Source: Verrucomicrobiota bacterium (GTDB taxonomy: Bacteria; Verrucomicrobiota; Verrucomicrobiia; Limisphaerales; UBA11320). From it: a DNA stretch of 64,000 nt. The DNA lies in NCBI GenBank assembly GCA_016199985.1, contig JACQFQ010000005.1, forward strand, positions 1-64,000. The letters are read 5' to 3'. A program made the position numbers and the translations under genes. Each line of letters starts with the position of its first letter. Position 1 is the first letter of the stretch. The notes below the pieces were generated by a model. It searched no databases. It was not told the origin of the DNA and was given only the letters and a program-made list of their open reading frames with translations. This document shows positions 19,926-28,600 of this stretch, piece by piece.

Positions 19926-20056
19926 GAGGCGGCAGATGTAATCATCACACGCCCGTGAGGGGGAAGGTTTTTCCGAACGGCCCCCCTCCTCCCTCGCCGA
20001 GTTGCGGATCGCGCGTCGAGTTCCCCATCCGCGCCCTCCGAGGGCCCTCCCCACCC

Positions 20057-20070
20057 TTACAAAAATGTAA
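20057..20070. promoter_or_regulatory. Short dyad TTACA-N4-TGTAA upstream of the ABC operon
   Basis: A perfect 5-bp inverted repeat (20057-20061 and 20066-20070) with an A4 spacer lies 77 bases before the first gene of the GldA/F/G-type operon, in the intergenic space shared with purD. A related half-site, TTTACAA, occurs just downstream at about 20081. It could be an operator, but the arms are short enough to arise by chance in this AT-richer stretch. Confidence 0.25.
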
Positions 20071-20147
20071 TGATCCGCCATCTTTACAAGCGCGCGGCTC
20101 CGCAGTAAACCGTCCGCCTGATTTACTGAACCGAACCGGACTGCATC

Positions 20148-21113
20148 ATGATCAAAGTCGACAATTTGAAGAAATCCTTCGGCGCCAAGCGCGCTGTGGA
20201 TGGCGTCTCGTTCACGGTGGAGCGGGGCGAGGTTCTGGGGTTCCTCGGACCCAACGGCGCCGGCAAGTCCACCACCATGCGCATGGTCACGGGATTCATT
20301 CCGCCGTCCGAAGGCAAGGTTTCGGTGGGCGGCTTCGACATGCTGGAGCAGCCCCTTCCCGCGAAGCGCCTGATCGGCTACCTGCCCGAAAACGCGCCCT
20401 CCTACAACGACATGACGGTGCACGGCTTCCTCAGCTTCACCGCCGAGATCCGAGGCATGACCGGCGACACCAAGAAGAAGGCCGTCGACCGCGTCGTGGA
20501 GATGTGCTTCCTGGAGTCCGTCATCCACCAAAGCGTGGACACGCTCTCCAAGGGCTATCGCCACCGCACCTGCTTCGCGCAATCCATCATCCACGATCCC
20601 GATGTCCTCGTGCTCGATGAACCAACCGACGGGCTGGATCCGAACCAGAAGCACGAGGTTCGAAGCCTCATCCGCCGGATGGGCGAAAAGAAGGCGATCA
20701 TTTTTTCCACCCACATTCTTGAGGAGGTGGACGCGGTTTGCTCCCGGGCCATCATCATCGACCGGGGCCGCATCGTCGCGAACTGGACGCCCGCGCAGCT
20801 CCGTCAGCAGTCGGAGCTGGCTGGCGCGGTCACCCTGAAGGCAACGGGCGTCACATCCGAGCACGCCCAGGAGCGCTTGCGGACCGCGGCCGGCGTCAAG
20901 AATGTCTCCGTCGTCCAGAAGCTTCCCAATCTGGCCTGGCTTCGCGTTTATCCCGCGAGCAAGGAAATGAACGGCGCTCTCGCGCGGGAAGTGGCGTCCG
21001 TCGCCGCCAGCCAGGGCTGGAAGATCGAGGAGCTGCACACGGAGGAAGGCCGCCTCGACGAGGTTTTCCGCAACATCACGATGACCGACACGAACAAGGC
21101 ACCGCAATCATGA
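20148..21113 (+). CDS. ABC transporter ATP-binding protein, GldA-like
   Basis: The 321-aa nucleotide-binding subunit has Walker A GPNGAGKST (34-42), the variant signature LSKGYRHR typical of GldA/Nos-type ATPases instead of LSGGQ, and Walker B VLVLDEPTDGLDPNQ. A C-terminal extension of about 100 residues follows the NBD, as in GldA. It would energise the permease encoded next, with which it shares an ATGA overlap. In Bacteroidota, GldA-GldF-GldG serve gliding and secretion. In other phyla the same set is widespread without gliding, so the substrate is unknown. Confidence 0.92.
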   Translation: MIKVDNLKKSFGAKRAVDGVSFTVERGEVLGFLGPNGAGKSTTMRMVTGFIPPSEGKVSVGGFDMLEQPLPAKRLIGYLPENAPSYNDMTVHGFLSFTAEIRGMTGDTKKKAVDRVVEMCFLESVIHQSVDTLSKGYRHRTCFAQSIIHDPDVLVLDEPTDGLDPNQKHEVRSLIRRMGEKKAIIFSTHILEEVDAVCSRAIIIDRGRIVANWTPAQLRQQSELAGAVTLKATGVTSEHAQERLRTAAGVKNVSVVQKLPNLAWLRVYPASKEMNGALAREVASVAASQGWKIEELHTEEGRLDEVFRNITMTDTNKAPQS

Positions 21114-21859
21114 ACGGCTTCAGCACCATCAAAACGATCACCCGCCGGGAGTTGGGTTCCTACTTCTCCTCCCCCGTCGCGTACGTCTTCATCGTCATCT
21201 TTCTCGCGCTCTGCGGCATCTTCACCTTCCTGCTCGGCGGATTCTTCGAGCGCGGGGAGGCGTCGCTCGTCCGGCCTTTCTTCGACTGGCATCCGTGGCT
21301 CTATCTCTTCCTCGTCCCGGCCGCCGGCATGCGGGTATGGGCCGAAGAGAGGCGCCTCGGCACTCTCGAACTCCTGCTCACGATGCCCGTGACCCCCTGG
21401 CAGGCGATCGTCGGAAAATTCCTCGCCTCCTGGCTCTTCCTGATCATCGCCCTGGCGCTCACCTTCCCCACCGTCATCACGGTCTGCTATCTGGGCAAGC
21501 CCGACATGGGCACGATCATCACCGGATACCTCGGCAGCGCGCTGCTCGCCGGAGCGTATCTCGCGGTCACGTGCATGACCTCGGCGATGACCCGCAACCA
21601 GGTCATCAGCTTCATCGTGTCCGTCGTCATCTGCTTCTTCCTCATCGCGGTCGGATGGCCGCCCGTCACCACGTTCTTCAGCGGGCTGCTCCCGGATCGC
21701 CTGGTGGACCTCATCTCCACCTTCAGCGTGCTGCCGCACTTCGCCGGCTTCCAGAGGGGCGTGATCGACAGCCGCGACGTGGTCTTCTTCGTCTCGATCA
21801 TGGGCTTCGCCCTGTTCTGCACGGGCGTCATCATCCGCAATATCCGGTCCGGCCACTAA
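21110..21859 (+). CDS. ABC-2 type permease, GldF-like
   Basis: The 249-aa inner-membrane permease starts at the ATG at 21110 inside the previous gene's stop. It has six hydrophobic spans, beginning YVFIVIFLALCGIFTFLLGG. The conserved FFDWHPWLYLFLVPAAGMRVWAEERR-type coupling region is near residues 55-80, followed by GTLELLLTMPVT. The MRxWAEERRxGTLELL motif is a hallmark of GldF/ABC-2 permeases. It should pair with the GldA-like ATPase upstream and the GldG-like protein downstream. Confidence 0.92.
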   Translation: MNGFSTIKTITRRELGSYFSSPVAYVFIVIFLALCGIFTFLLGGFFERGEASLVRPFFDWHPWLYLFLVPAAGMRVWAEERRLGTLELLLTMPVTPWQAIVGKFLASWLFLIIALALTFPTVITVCYLGKPDMGTIITGYLGSALLAGAYLAVTCMTSAMTRNQVISFIVSVVICFFLIAVGWPPVTTFFSGLLPDRLVDLISTFSVLPHFAGFQRGVIDSRDVVFFVSIMGFALFCTGVIIRNIRSGH

Positions 21860-21882
21860 GAACACATCTTCCACTCATCACC

Positions 21883-23820
21883 ATGAACCAGAAACAGACC
21901 GAAAAGCTGCTCTTCTCCGTCGCGGGCGTGCTGATCATGTTCGTGATCATCGTGGCCGCGAACGTGATCCTGGGCGTCGCCAAGGCCCGCGTCGACATGA
22001 CGCAGGAAAAGCTCTTCACCCTCTCCGCCGGCACCAAGACGATCATCGACCAGCTGGCGAAAAAGGACCAAAGCGCCCAGATCCGCTTCTACTTCAACAA
22101 CGATCGCGATGTGCATCCCGTTCTCAAAAACTACGCCCAGCGCGTCGAGGATTTGCTCGGCGAGTTCGCGGTGTATTCCAAGGGACGCATCGAGGTCAAG
22201 AAGCTCAACCCCCAGCCCGACTCCGATGAGCAGGACGCCGCGAAGCTCGACGGCGTCGAGGGACAGCAGATCAACATCGGCGAGGAGGTCTTCCTCGGGC
22301 TCGCCGTGAGCATCGATCCGGACAAGGTCACCCTGCCCTTCCTCGATCCGCAGCGCGAAACCCTCCTCGAGTACGACATCGCCCGCGCCCTGTCGCAGGT
22401 CATGAACCCGAAGAAGGGCGTCGTCGGCGTGATGACTCCCCTGCCCATGTTCGGACAGGCCATGAACCCCATGATGATGCGGATGGGCCAGCAGGGCGGC
22501 CAGGAGCCTTGGGTGTTCGTTCAGGAGCTCCAGAAGGATTTCGACGTGAAGCAGGTTCCGATGGACAGCGAAGCGATCGACTCTGAGATCAAGGTGCTGG
22601 TGGTGGTGCATCCGAAGGACATCACGGACAAGGCGCAGTACGCGGTGGATCAGTTCGTCATGCGGGGCGGCAAGCTCATCGCGTTCCTCGACGCCATGTC
22701 GCTCGTCGACAAGCCCGCCAACCCCCAGAATCAATTCATGGCGAACATGCCCGGCGGCCCGTCGTCGCTCGACAAGCTGCTCAAGGCCTGGGGGATCACT
22801 TTTGAAAACACAAAGGTGATCGCCGACATGGTCTACGCCACGCAGCTGAGCCGCGGCAACAAGGGCGCCGAGAAGGTGCCCACCTTCCTGACCGTCAACG
22901 AAACCGGGATCGAAAAGAACGATGTCCTCACGAGCCAGCTCAAGAAGGTGATGATTCCTTTCGGCGGCGCGTTCTCGGGAACTCCCGCCGCCGGACTCAA
23001 GCAGACCGTCCTGCTCCGCACGACCCAGCAATCGCAGTTCGTCGACGGCTTCCAGGCGCAGTTCAGCAGCCAGGATATCATCTCCAAGTTCGCTCCCTCC
23101 GGCAAAGAGCAGACCCTCGCGCTCCGTCTGGAAGGGAAGTTCAAGACGGCCTTCCCCGACGGGAAGCCCGGCGCCGACGACAAAAAGGACGAGAAGAGCG
23201 ACGACAAGAAGGACGCCAAGCCCGAGGAGAAAAAATCGGGGGACACGCTCAAGGAAGGCAAGACGGACGGCGTGGTGATCCTGGTGGGCGACTCCGACCT
23301 CCTCTACGACCAGTTCACCGTGCAGGTTCAGAATTTCTTCGGGCAGAAAATGGTCACCGCCTTCAATGACAACCTGCCGTTCGCCCAGAACATGGTCGAG
23401 CAGCTTGCGGGCGACGCCAACCTGATCCGCGTGCGCAGCCGGGCGATCTCGGCGCGTCCCTTCACCGTCGTTCAGGAAATGGAGGCCAAGGCGCAGGAGA
23501 AGCATCGCAAGACGCTCCAGGACCTCGAAGCCGGCCTCCAGGAAACGCAGAAGAAGATCAACGAGCTGCAGCAGCACAAGAAGGACAGCGGCCAGCGCTT
23601 GGTGCTGTCGCCGGAGCAGCAGTTGGAGATCGCGAAGTTCCGCAAGCAGGAGGCGCAGGCCAAAGGCGACGTCAAGAAGGCGCGCAAGGAACTGCGGAAG
23701 GACGTGGAGTCGCTGCAGAGCTTTCTCCGCGGCATGAACATCGCCGGAATGCCGCTCCTCGTGGCCGCGGCCGGCATCACTCTCTTCGTTGTTCGCAAAA
23801 ACCGTTCGGGAGCGAAATGA
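21883..23820 (+). CDS. GldG-like ABC-associated extracytoplasmic protein
   Basis: The 645-aa protein has one N-terminal membrane helix (LLFSVAGVLIMFVIIVAANVI), a large extracytoplasmic GldG/IFT52-like domain, and a C-terminal helix (MPLLVAAAGITLFVV) with a short basic tail. The opening RVDMTQEKLFTLSAGTKTI is diagnostic of the family. Residues of about 425-460 form a Lys/Asp/Glu-rich linker (repeated DDKKD), followed later by a coiled coil (about 530-615). It is thought to be the partner of GldA/GldF-type transporters. It sits 23 bases after the permease and overlaps the next gene by four bases. Confidence 0.9.
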   Translation: MNQKQTEKLLFSVAGVLIMFVIIVAANVILGVAKARVDMTQEKLFTLSAGTKTIIDQLAKKDQSAQIRFYFNNDRDVHPVLKNYAQRVEDLLGEFAVYSKGRIEVKKLNPQPDSDEQDAAKLDGVEGQQINIGEEVFLGLAVSIDPDKVTLPFLDPQRETLLEYDIARALSQVMNPKKGVVGVMTPLPMFGQAMNPMMMRMGQQGGQEPWVFVQELQKDFDVKQVPMDSEAIDSEIKVLVVVHPKDITDKAQYAVDQFVMRGGKLIAFLDAMSLVDKPANPQNQFMANMPGGPSSLDKLLKAWGITFENTKVIADMVYATQLSRGNKGAEKVPTFLTVNETGIEKNDVLTSQLKKVMIPFGGAFSGTPAAGLKQTVLLRTTQQSQFVDGFQAQFSSQDIISKFAPSGKEQTLALRLEGKFKTAFPDGKPGADDKKDEKSDDKKDAKPEEKKSGDTLKEGKTDGVVILVGDSDLLYDQFTVQVQNFFGQKMVTAFNDNLPFAQNMVEQLAGDANLIRVRSRAISARPFTVVQEMEAKAQEKHRKTLQDLEAGLQETQKKINELQQHKKDSGQRLVLSPEQQLEIAKFRKQEAQAKGDVKKARKELRKDVESLQSFLRGMNIAGMPLLVAAAGITLFVVRKNRSGAK

Positions 23821-25046
23821 ACAAGAATCAACTCATACTCTTAGTGGTCGTGGCCGCCGTCGTCGGCGGCATTGGTTACTCTCTCAGCAAGAAGGAGCAG
23901 GCGACCTGGACGGATCCCTCCTCGAAAATGGGGCAGAAGCTTCTGTCCGATTTGAAGGTGGATGACGTCAACAATGTGGAGTCCGTCACGATCAAGTCGT
24001 CGACAGGCTCGCTCTCCCTCGCGAAGAAGGGCGACGTGTGGGGCGTCCCTGATCGGGGCGACTATCCGGCCAACTACGAGAACCTTCAGTCCTTCCTCAT
24101 GAAGGTGTTCGAGCTCAAGGTCGCCCAGCCCGTGAAGGCCACCGGCGGCCAGTTGGAGCGCCTCGAGTTGCTGCCCCCGGACAAGGGCACCAACGGCGGC
24201 GCGGGCACGCTCGTCGAGTTCAAGGACAAATCCGGCAAGATCCTGACGACGCTCACTCTCGGCAAAAAGGTGAGCAAGGAGTCGGGAGCCGCTTCGCCCA
24301 TGGGCGGAGGCAGCTATCCCGTCGGACGCTATGTGTTGGCCGGCTCCGACACGAAGAACGTGGCGCTCGTTTCAGAGACTTTCGCGAACATCGAGCCCAA
24401 GGCCGAGGACTGGCTCGACAAGGATTTCCTGAAGATCGAGAAGCTCCGCTCCCTCGCGGTGACGCATCCCCAGGCCACCAACAGCTGGAAGATTTCCCGT
24501 GAGACCGAGGCCGGAGAGTGGAAGCTCCAGGACGCGAAGGGCGAGGAGAAGCTCGACACATCGAAGACGTCGGGATTCAACTGGCTCCTGAGCTCGGGAA
24601 GCTTCGCCGATGTCGCGGGCCCCGCCGTGAAGCCTGAGGACACCGGCCTCGACAAACCCGTGGTCGCGAAGCTGGAGACTTTCGAAGACTTCGCCTACGA
24701 GGTGAAGCTGGGGAAGGCGCAGCCCGACGGACGCCACTACGTGCAGTTCAAAACGTCCGCCGCCATCGCGAAAGAGCGCGCTCCTGGCAAGGATGAGAAG
24801 CCGGAGGACAAAGAGAAGCTGGACAAGGAGTTCAAGGAGAAGACGAAAAAGGCGGAGGAGAAGCTGAAGAAGGAGAAGTTCCACGACAAGTGGGTGTACC
24901 TGGTGGACAAATACACTGTGGAAAACCTCTTGAAGGAGCGCCGAGAGTTCTTGGCGGAGAAGAAGGATGAGACGAAGAAGGACGACGCCAAGAAGGCCCC
25001 CCGCCCCGGCGCGCCCGAGCTTCTCGAGCCCCAGTTCCCCAAATAG
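23817..25046 (+). CDS. DUF4340 domain protein, membrane anchored
   Basis: The 409-aa protein has an N-terminal anchor helix (LILLVVVAAVVGGIGYSL) followed by a DUF4340 region. That region contains SVTIKSSTGSLSLAKKGDVWGV, a YPANYENLQSFLMKV helix and WKISRETEAGEWKL. The last 110 residues are Lys/Glu-rich and probably form a charged coiled coil ending in a Pro-rich tail. DUF4340 proteins regularly follow GldG-like genes and are presumed to be part of the same envelope complex. The start codon overlaps the preceding stop (ATGA), so all four operon members are translationally coupled or nearly so. Confidence 0.88.
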   Translation: MNKNQLILLVVVAAVVGGIGYSLSKKEQATWTDPSSKMGQKLLSDLKVDDVNNVESVTIKSSTGSLSLAKKGDVWGVPDRGDYPANYENLQSFLMKVFELKVAQPVKATGGQLERLELLPPDKGTNGGAGTLVEFKDKSGKILTTLTLGKKVSKESGAASPMGGGSYPVGRYVLAGSDTKNVALVSETFANIEPKAEDWLDKDFLKIEKLRSLAVTHPQATNSWKISRETEAGEWKLQDAKGEEKLDTSKTSGFNWLLSSGSFADVAGPAVKPEDTGLDKPVVAKLETFEDFAYEVKLGKAQPDGRHYVQFKTSAAIAKERAPGKDEKPEDKEKLDKEFKEKTKKAEEKLKKEKFHDKWVYLVDKYTVENLLKERREFLAEKKDETKKDDAKKAPRPGAPELLEPQFPK

Positions 25047-25223
25047 CGTCGGGCCATCCGCCTAGCTCCCTGGCTCGTTTCTCGTTCCAGCGCCCCCAGT
25101 GTGGGCGCCAACCGATTCCCTCCGAAACGGAGGAAAACCACCCAGGTGTTCGGGGCTCCCCGATTATTCTTCTCCAGCTTGATTGCGCCTGGACAAAGCG
25201 GATTCGTCCACGAGAATCAACGA

Positions 25224-25409
25224 ATGCGCCGCCTGTTCATCGCTTCGTTCTGGGCATTGTTCCTCAAGGACCTCATCACTGCGGCCGCCGAACAGCGGGT
25301 GGTCCTGATGACCGTCGAGGGTTTCCCACGCGGCCTCTTCCAAGACCTTCGGCTTTTCCATCCTGACGGACACTCTCTGTCGATAGCGAGGTCGCGGTCG
25401 CCGTCATGA
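25224..25409 (+). pseudogene. Possible truncated 5' relic of an exported alkaline phosphatase/phosphodiesterase-family gene
   Basis: A 61-codon frame begins with a signal-peptide-like MRRLFIASFWALFLKDLITAAA and continues QRVVLMTVEGFPRGLFQD. This resembles the first beta-strand and metal-site region of nucleotide pyrophosphatase/alkaline-phosphatase-superfamily enzymes. The similarity then stops and the frame closes at 25409. No other frame continues it before the next gene. The surrounding 25047-25446 has no other gene that I can support. It may be a decayed gene start or a chance resemblance. Confidence 0.35.
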
Positions 25410-25446
25410 CGCGCTTGGAACCTTCCCCTCTCAACCCAGCTCCAAA

Positions 25447-26616
25447 ATGAACAACCATTCGAAAACCCCGGACTCGAAACGAGCTGCAGCTTCAGGCGGT
25501 CGTCGAACTCGCAGGATCGCCTCGCGCGCGAACATCACGGCTATTGTGGTGATCGGCCTCGTCCTGGGCTGGACCCTTGCAGGTCATGCGGGCGAAGCCA
25601 GCCCGCGAGTCAGGGCAGTTCGCGTCCCCGTCGATGGGAAAGTGATCAAGGCTCAGATCGGCGCGGATGGAGCCATCCATGTCCTGGTCGACTCGACAAA
25701 CGGCCCGTTGTACCTGCTTTCACGCGACCACGGACGCGTCTTCAGCGAGCCCATCGCGGTGGTGGATTCGGCGGCGCGCAAGCCAGGACTGAACTTCTCC
25801 TCCTGGGATCTCGCGGTGGGCAAAGACAATCGCGCGCATGTGGCCATGGCCAGCAACGCGTGGAAGCTAAAACTGCCGGAGGAGGAATGGGGATTCTTTT
25901 ACGCTAGCCTCGCGCCCAACGCAAAAGCCTTTTCGCCGACGCGCAACATTAACCGCAAGCCCAGCGAAGGTTTCTCCCTGGCTGCCGGTGGAAGCGGATC
26001 GGTGACCGCCGGTTTTCTTTCGGGAAAGCTCTTCGCAATGGTTTCGAACGATGGCGGGGAGACCTTCGCCGCGAGCGCGGAGCTCAATCCCGAGTGGAAC
26101 CCGTGCGACTGTTGCACGACGAGCGTTGCCTACGGCGCCGACGGCAGGCTGGCGCTCCTCTACCGCGAAGAGACAGGGAATGAGCGGGACATGTACGTGG
26201 TCCTCTGGGATCAAGCGCGGGGCGACAAGCTTCTCCGAAAGCGCCTGAGCGGCGAGTCATGGAAGATCAATGGCTGTCCAATGACCTACTTCACCATCGC
26301 CCCCTGCGCCAAAGGCTACTTGGCCGCGTGGCCGACGAAGGGGGAGATCTACTTCGCACGGCTCGACAAAGACGGCGCCGTCCTGCCCCCTGGCGAAATC
26401 AAGACGCCGGGGACAAGCGGGATGCGGACCGGCGTGCTCGCGCTGGGCGCGCCCGACGGAACAGCGCTTGTGGCATGGAAGGCCAAGAGCGAGTTGGGAT
26501 GGCAGATCTACGACGCGAAAGGCAGGCCAAAGGGAAGCCCGGGATCCGAGAAGAGTCGCGGCGACGGCGCCGCGGGCGTCCCGCTCCCGGACGGAACTTT
26601 CATACTTTTCCCCTAG
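25447..26616 (+). CDS. Exported sialidase/BNR-type beta-propeller protein
   Basis: The 389-aa product has an unusually long basic N-region (RRTRRIASR) before its membrane or signal helix (ITAIVVIGLVLGWTLAG). The rest is a propeller with Asp-box-like loops such as SRDHGRVFSEP and SNDGGETFAASAEL. A cysteine cluster, NPCDCCTTSVAYGADGRLALLYREE, is typical of exo-alpha-sialidase-like proteins of PVC bacteria. No sialidase Arg triad or catalytic Tyr can be confirmed by eye, so enzymatic activity is unproven. It is not clearly in an operon. Confidence 0.75.
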   Translation: MNNHSKTPDSKRAAASGGRRTRRIASRANITAIVVIGLVLGWTLAGHAGEASPRVRAVRVPVDGKVIKAQIGADGAIHVLVDSTNGPLYLLSRDHGRVFSEPIAVVDSAARKPGLNFSSWDLAVGKDNRAHVAMASNAWKLKLPEEEWGFFYASLAPNAKAFSPTRNINRKPSEGFSLAAGGSGSVTAGFLSGKLFAMVSNDGGETFAASAELNPEWNPCDCCTTSVAYGADGRLALLYREETGNERDMYVVLWDQARGDKLLRKRLSGESWKINGCPMTYFTIAPCAKGYLAAWPTKGEIYFARLDKDGAVLPPGEIKTPGTSGMRTGVLALGAPDGTALVAWKAKSELGWQIYDAKGRPKGSPGSEKSRGDGAAGVPLPDGTFILFP

Positions 26617-26943
26617 TAACCCGCTGAACTTGAGTTCCAAGTTTGGATCCACCCCTGATCAGAATGGGGCGTATCCCTTAATGTAAAGGTCGCCGTCTCT
26701 GCCCTGGTTCCTTGCTTCGTCGCATGCGCGGTGTTCCACCTCGACCAACAACCTTGGCAGGAAGCTCGGGAGCAAACCCCAGAGAGGCGCGAAAAACTAG
26801 ATCAACAATGGCCAACACCAAGCGAAAGCGCGGGGGTGTTCGTTCCGAGCCCGGGCTTAGCCCCAACGCTCCGGGAATCTCAAGGATTCCGACACAAAAC
26901 AATCGGATCAGAGGGTCCGAGTTGCGACATCCGGCCTGAAGAC
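26617..26943. other. Convergent intergenic region with a weak hairpin
   Basis: This stretch of 327 bases between two convergent genes holds no gene I can support. A small perfect stem AACTTG/CAAGTT with a 5-base loop (26627-26643) lies 11 bases after the sialidase-like gene and may be a weak terminator. A 75-codon plus-strand frame (26712-26939) contains SPNAPGISRIPTQNNRIRG, which looks like a low-information or repeat-derived sequence rather than a protein. Confidence 0.4.
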
Positions 26944-27426
26944 TTACTGCGCGCCGCCTTCCGTCAGTCGGCTCGCCAACTGAGCGGCCCCCTCCTCGTT
27001 GAAGGAGCCGGAGATCACCGCTCTGCCGCCGGTAATCTCCGAGATCACCCTGGGCGCCGAGTAGACTTTGCCGTCGATCACGATAGCGAGTCGCTTGCCC
27101 ACGTGCTGCTTCGTCACTTCCGCAAAGCGCGCGGCGCCACGGTCGGTGAAAACAATCTGAATCTCCGGAGCGCCACTCGCCCGACTCTTCTGAACGCTCG
27201 CCGTCTTCACCGCGGACCGATCCAGCAGGGGCGTCTTCTGGACATTCAACCGATCCTCCACGACCTTGCCCCCCGGGACGTTCTGATGCGCGAGCGTCAG
27301 CTGCTCCGTATCGGCGGACGCGGTATCGAGCACCAAGCGAATCTGGAACGCCGCAGGCCTCGGCGGCTCCGCCGCGGCAAGGGAAAGGACGAGCGAGCAA
27401 CAGAGCATGAGCGCCAGCTTATTCAT
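26944..27426 (-). CDS. Small exported protein with SecD P1-head-like domain
   Basis: The 160-aa product from the ATG at 27426 has a signal peptide (LALMLCCSLVLSLAAA). It is otherwise a single domain resembling the P1 head subdomain of SecD/SecDF. Visible matches are VEDRLNVQKTPLLDRSAVKTASV, IQIVFTDRGAARFAEVTKQHVGKRLAIVIDG and a final AVISGSFNEEGAAQLASRL. In SecD this domain works on the outside of the membrane during protein export. Here it stands alone with no transmembrane RND portion, so a role as a SecD accessory or an unrelated binding protein is open. It is convergent with the sialidase-like gene. Confidence 0.8.
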   Translation of the reverse strand: MNKLALMLCCSLVLSLAAAEPPRPAAFQIRLVLDTASADTEQLTLAHQNVPGGKVVEDRLNVQKTPLLDRSAVKTASVQKSRASGAPEIQIVFTDRGAARFAEVTKQHVGKRLAIVIDGKVYSAPRVISEITGGRAVISGSFNEEGAAQLASRLTEGGAQ

Positions 27427-27642
27427 AAGTGTCTTTGCGTTGGATGATGTGATGAACGGGCTTCGGAGTGGCAGTGTGTTGGGTCGCGGCGAGCCGGTCA
27501 AGAAGCACGATATGCGGCTTGCTTTCGGGCTGGGCTGACGCGCTAGTGTGGCCTCGTCCAGCCGGTCGTGGCCGATGCGCCGACGATGTTGACGAGGAGT
27601 TTCAGGGCTGGAACGCGCCGCGAACAAACAACCCAGACAACT

Positions 27643-28470
27643 ATGTTCATCGTCCAACGACCCGATCGATCCGAGTCCGAGCCCCTGGATCTGGAAGCGC
27701 TTCGTCATGGCCTCCAGGCGGGCACTTTCTCGGAAACCACGCCCGTCCGACGCGCTGACTCCTCACAGTGGATGCCTCTCCAGTCCTTGCTGGCCGCGCC
27801 TGCCTCCGGCAGCCCGCCGCCCCTCGCTTCCCCGCCCTCCTCCCCACCATCGTCGCCCGCCGTCTCGGGAGCAGCCCGGGTCAGCAAGCTCGCGGTCGCC
27901 TCCTTGATCTGCGGCCTGTTGACGCTGCCCACGTGCGGGCTCGGCGGCATCGCGGCGGTCGTGTGCGGCGTCGCCGGCTTGGTGGCGATCAGCAAGAGCA
28001 AGAAGACGCTCAAAGGCGAACCCTACGCGGTGGCGGGAATCATCCTGGCGGGGCTCTGCCTTGTCCTGGTGCTTCCGGCTCTCTTGCTGCCCGCGCTCGC
28101 CAAAGCCAAGGCCAGGGCCCAAACCATCAGCTGCATCAATAATATGAAGCAAGTCGCCCTCGGCCTGCGGATCTACGCCAACGACCACAAGGAGATCCTC
28201 CCGGACAATCTCAAAGCGATCTCCCAGGAGCTCACCATTCCCCGCTTGCTCATTTGCCCTGGCGATGGGCGGCCGATCTCGGAGCAGGCGCAGCAAGATT
28301 GGAGCGTGTTGCGACCCGAGGACATCAGCTACGAGTACGTTACGCCGGGGCTGGATCTGACGAAGTCGGACGCTCAAACGGTCATCCTGCGTTGCCCCGT
28401 CCACGGCAGCGAGGCGCATGCCGACGGCAGCGTGACCATGGGGCAAATGCGCGCTGGGCGACGTCGTTAG
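27643..28470 (+). CDS. GYF_2-like / DUF4190 / pseudopilin-tail fusion membrane protein
   Basis: From the ATG at 27643 the protein has 275 residues. The first 50 resemble a GYF_2 (DUF4339) module (FIVQRP...LRHGLQAGTFSETTPV). A Pro/Ser-rich linker follows, then a two-helix DUF4190 segment (SLICGLLTLPTCGLGGIAAVVCGVAGLVAI ... EPYAVAGIILAGLCLVLVLPALLLPALAKAK). Directly after the second helix comes ISCINNMKQVALGLRIYANDHKEILPDNL, the sequence that normally follows the N-terminal helix of Verrucomicrobial type II secretion pseudopilins. The DUF4190 helix therefore substitutes for the pilin helix, and no prepilin peptidase site is present. Function unknown. Confidence 0.75.
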   Translation: MFIVQRPDRSESEPLDLEALRHGLQAGTFSETTPVRRADSSQWMPLQSLLAAPASGSPPPLASPPSSPPSSPAVSGAARVSKLAVASLICGLLTLPTCGLGGIAAVVCGVAGLVAISKSKKTLKGEPYAVAGIILAGLCLVLVLPALLLPALAKAKARAQTISCINNMKQVALGLRIYANDHKEILPDNLKAISQELTIPRLLICPGDGRPISEQAQQDWSVLRPEDISYEYVTPGLDLTKSDAQTVILRCPVHGSEAHADGSVTMGQMRAGRRR

Positions 28471-28539
28471 CAGAACCGGCCTGCTCTCCGTTCGTCGACC
28501 TGCCACGAGCGGTCGCGATCCTGGGTCACCAATAAATCA

Positions 28540-28565
28540 CCCTCCGGCGCGCGAACGCCGGAGGG
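28540..28565. terminator. Bidirectional hairpin terminator between convergent genes
   Basis: CCCTCCGGCG (28540-28549) and CGCCGGAGGG (28556-28565) form a perfect 10-bp GC-rich stem with a 6-base loop. It lies 36 bases after the stop of the tandem-repeat gene on the minus strand, followed there by TGATTTATT, a modest U-rich tail. It is 69 bases after the stop of the plus-strand GYF/DUF4190 gene. It is the best-formed terminator in the window. Confidence 0.75.
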
Positions 28566-28600
28566 CGATCCACATCGGCCCGCAACGGGCGATGGCGAGA

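Noticed and set aside
19926..21107. 5' extension of the purD frame on the minus strand
   Set aside because: It overlaps the GldA-like ATPase gene in antisense. PurD begins with its canonical MKILVIGSGGREHAL at 19925.
20148..25046. GldA/GldF/GldG-like operon as evidence for gliding motility
   Set aside because: No gldJ-N or SprA-type genes are in the window and this transporter set is common in non-gliding phyla, so only the transporter itself is claimed.
26712..26939. 75-codon plus-strand frame in the convergent intergenic region
   Set aside because: It has low-information composition, no plausible start context, and no protein features.
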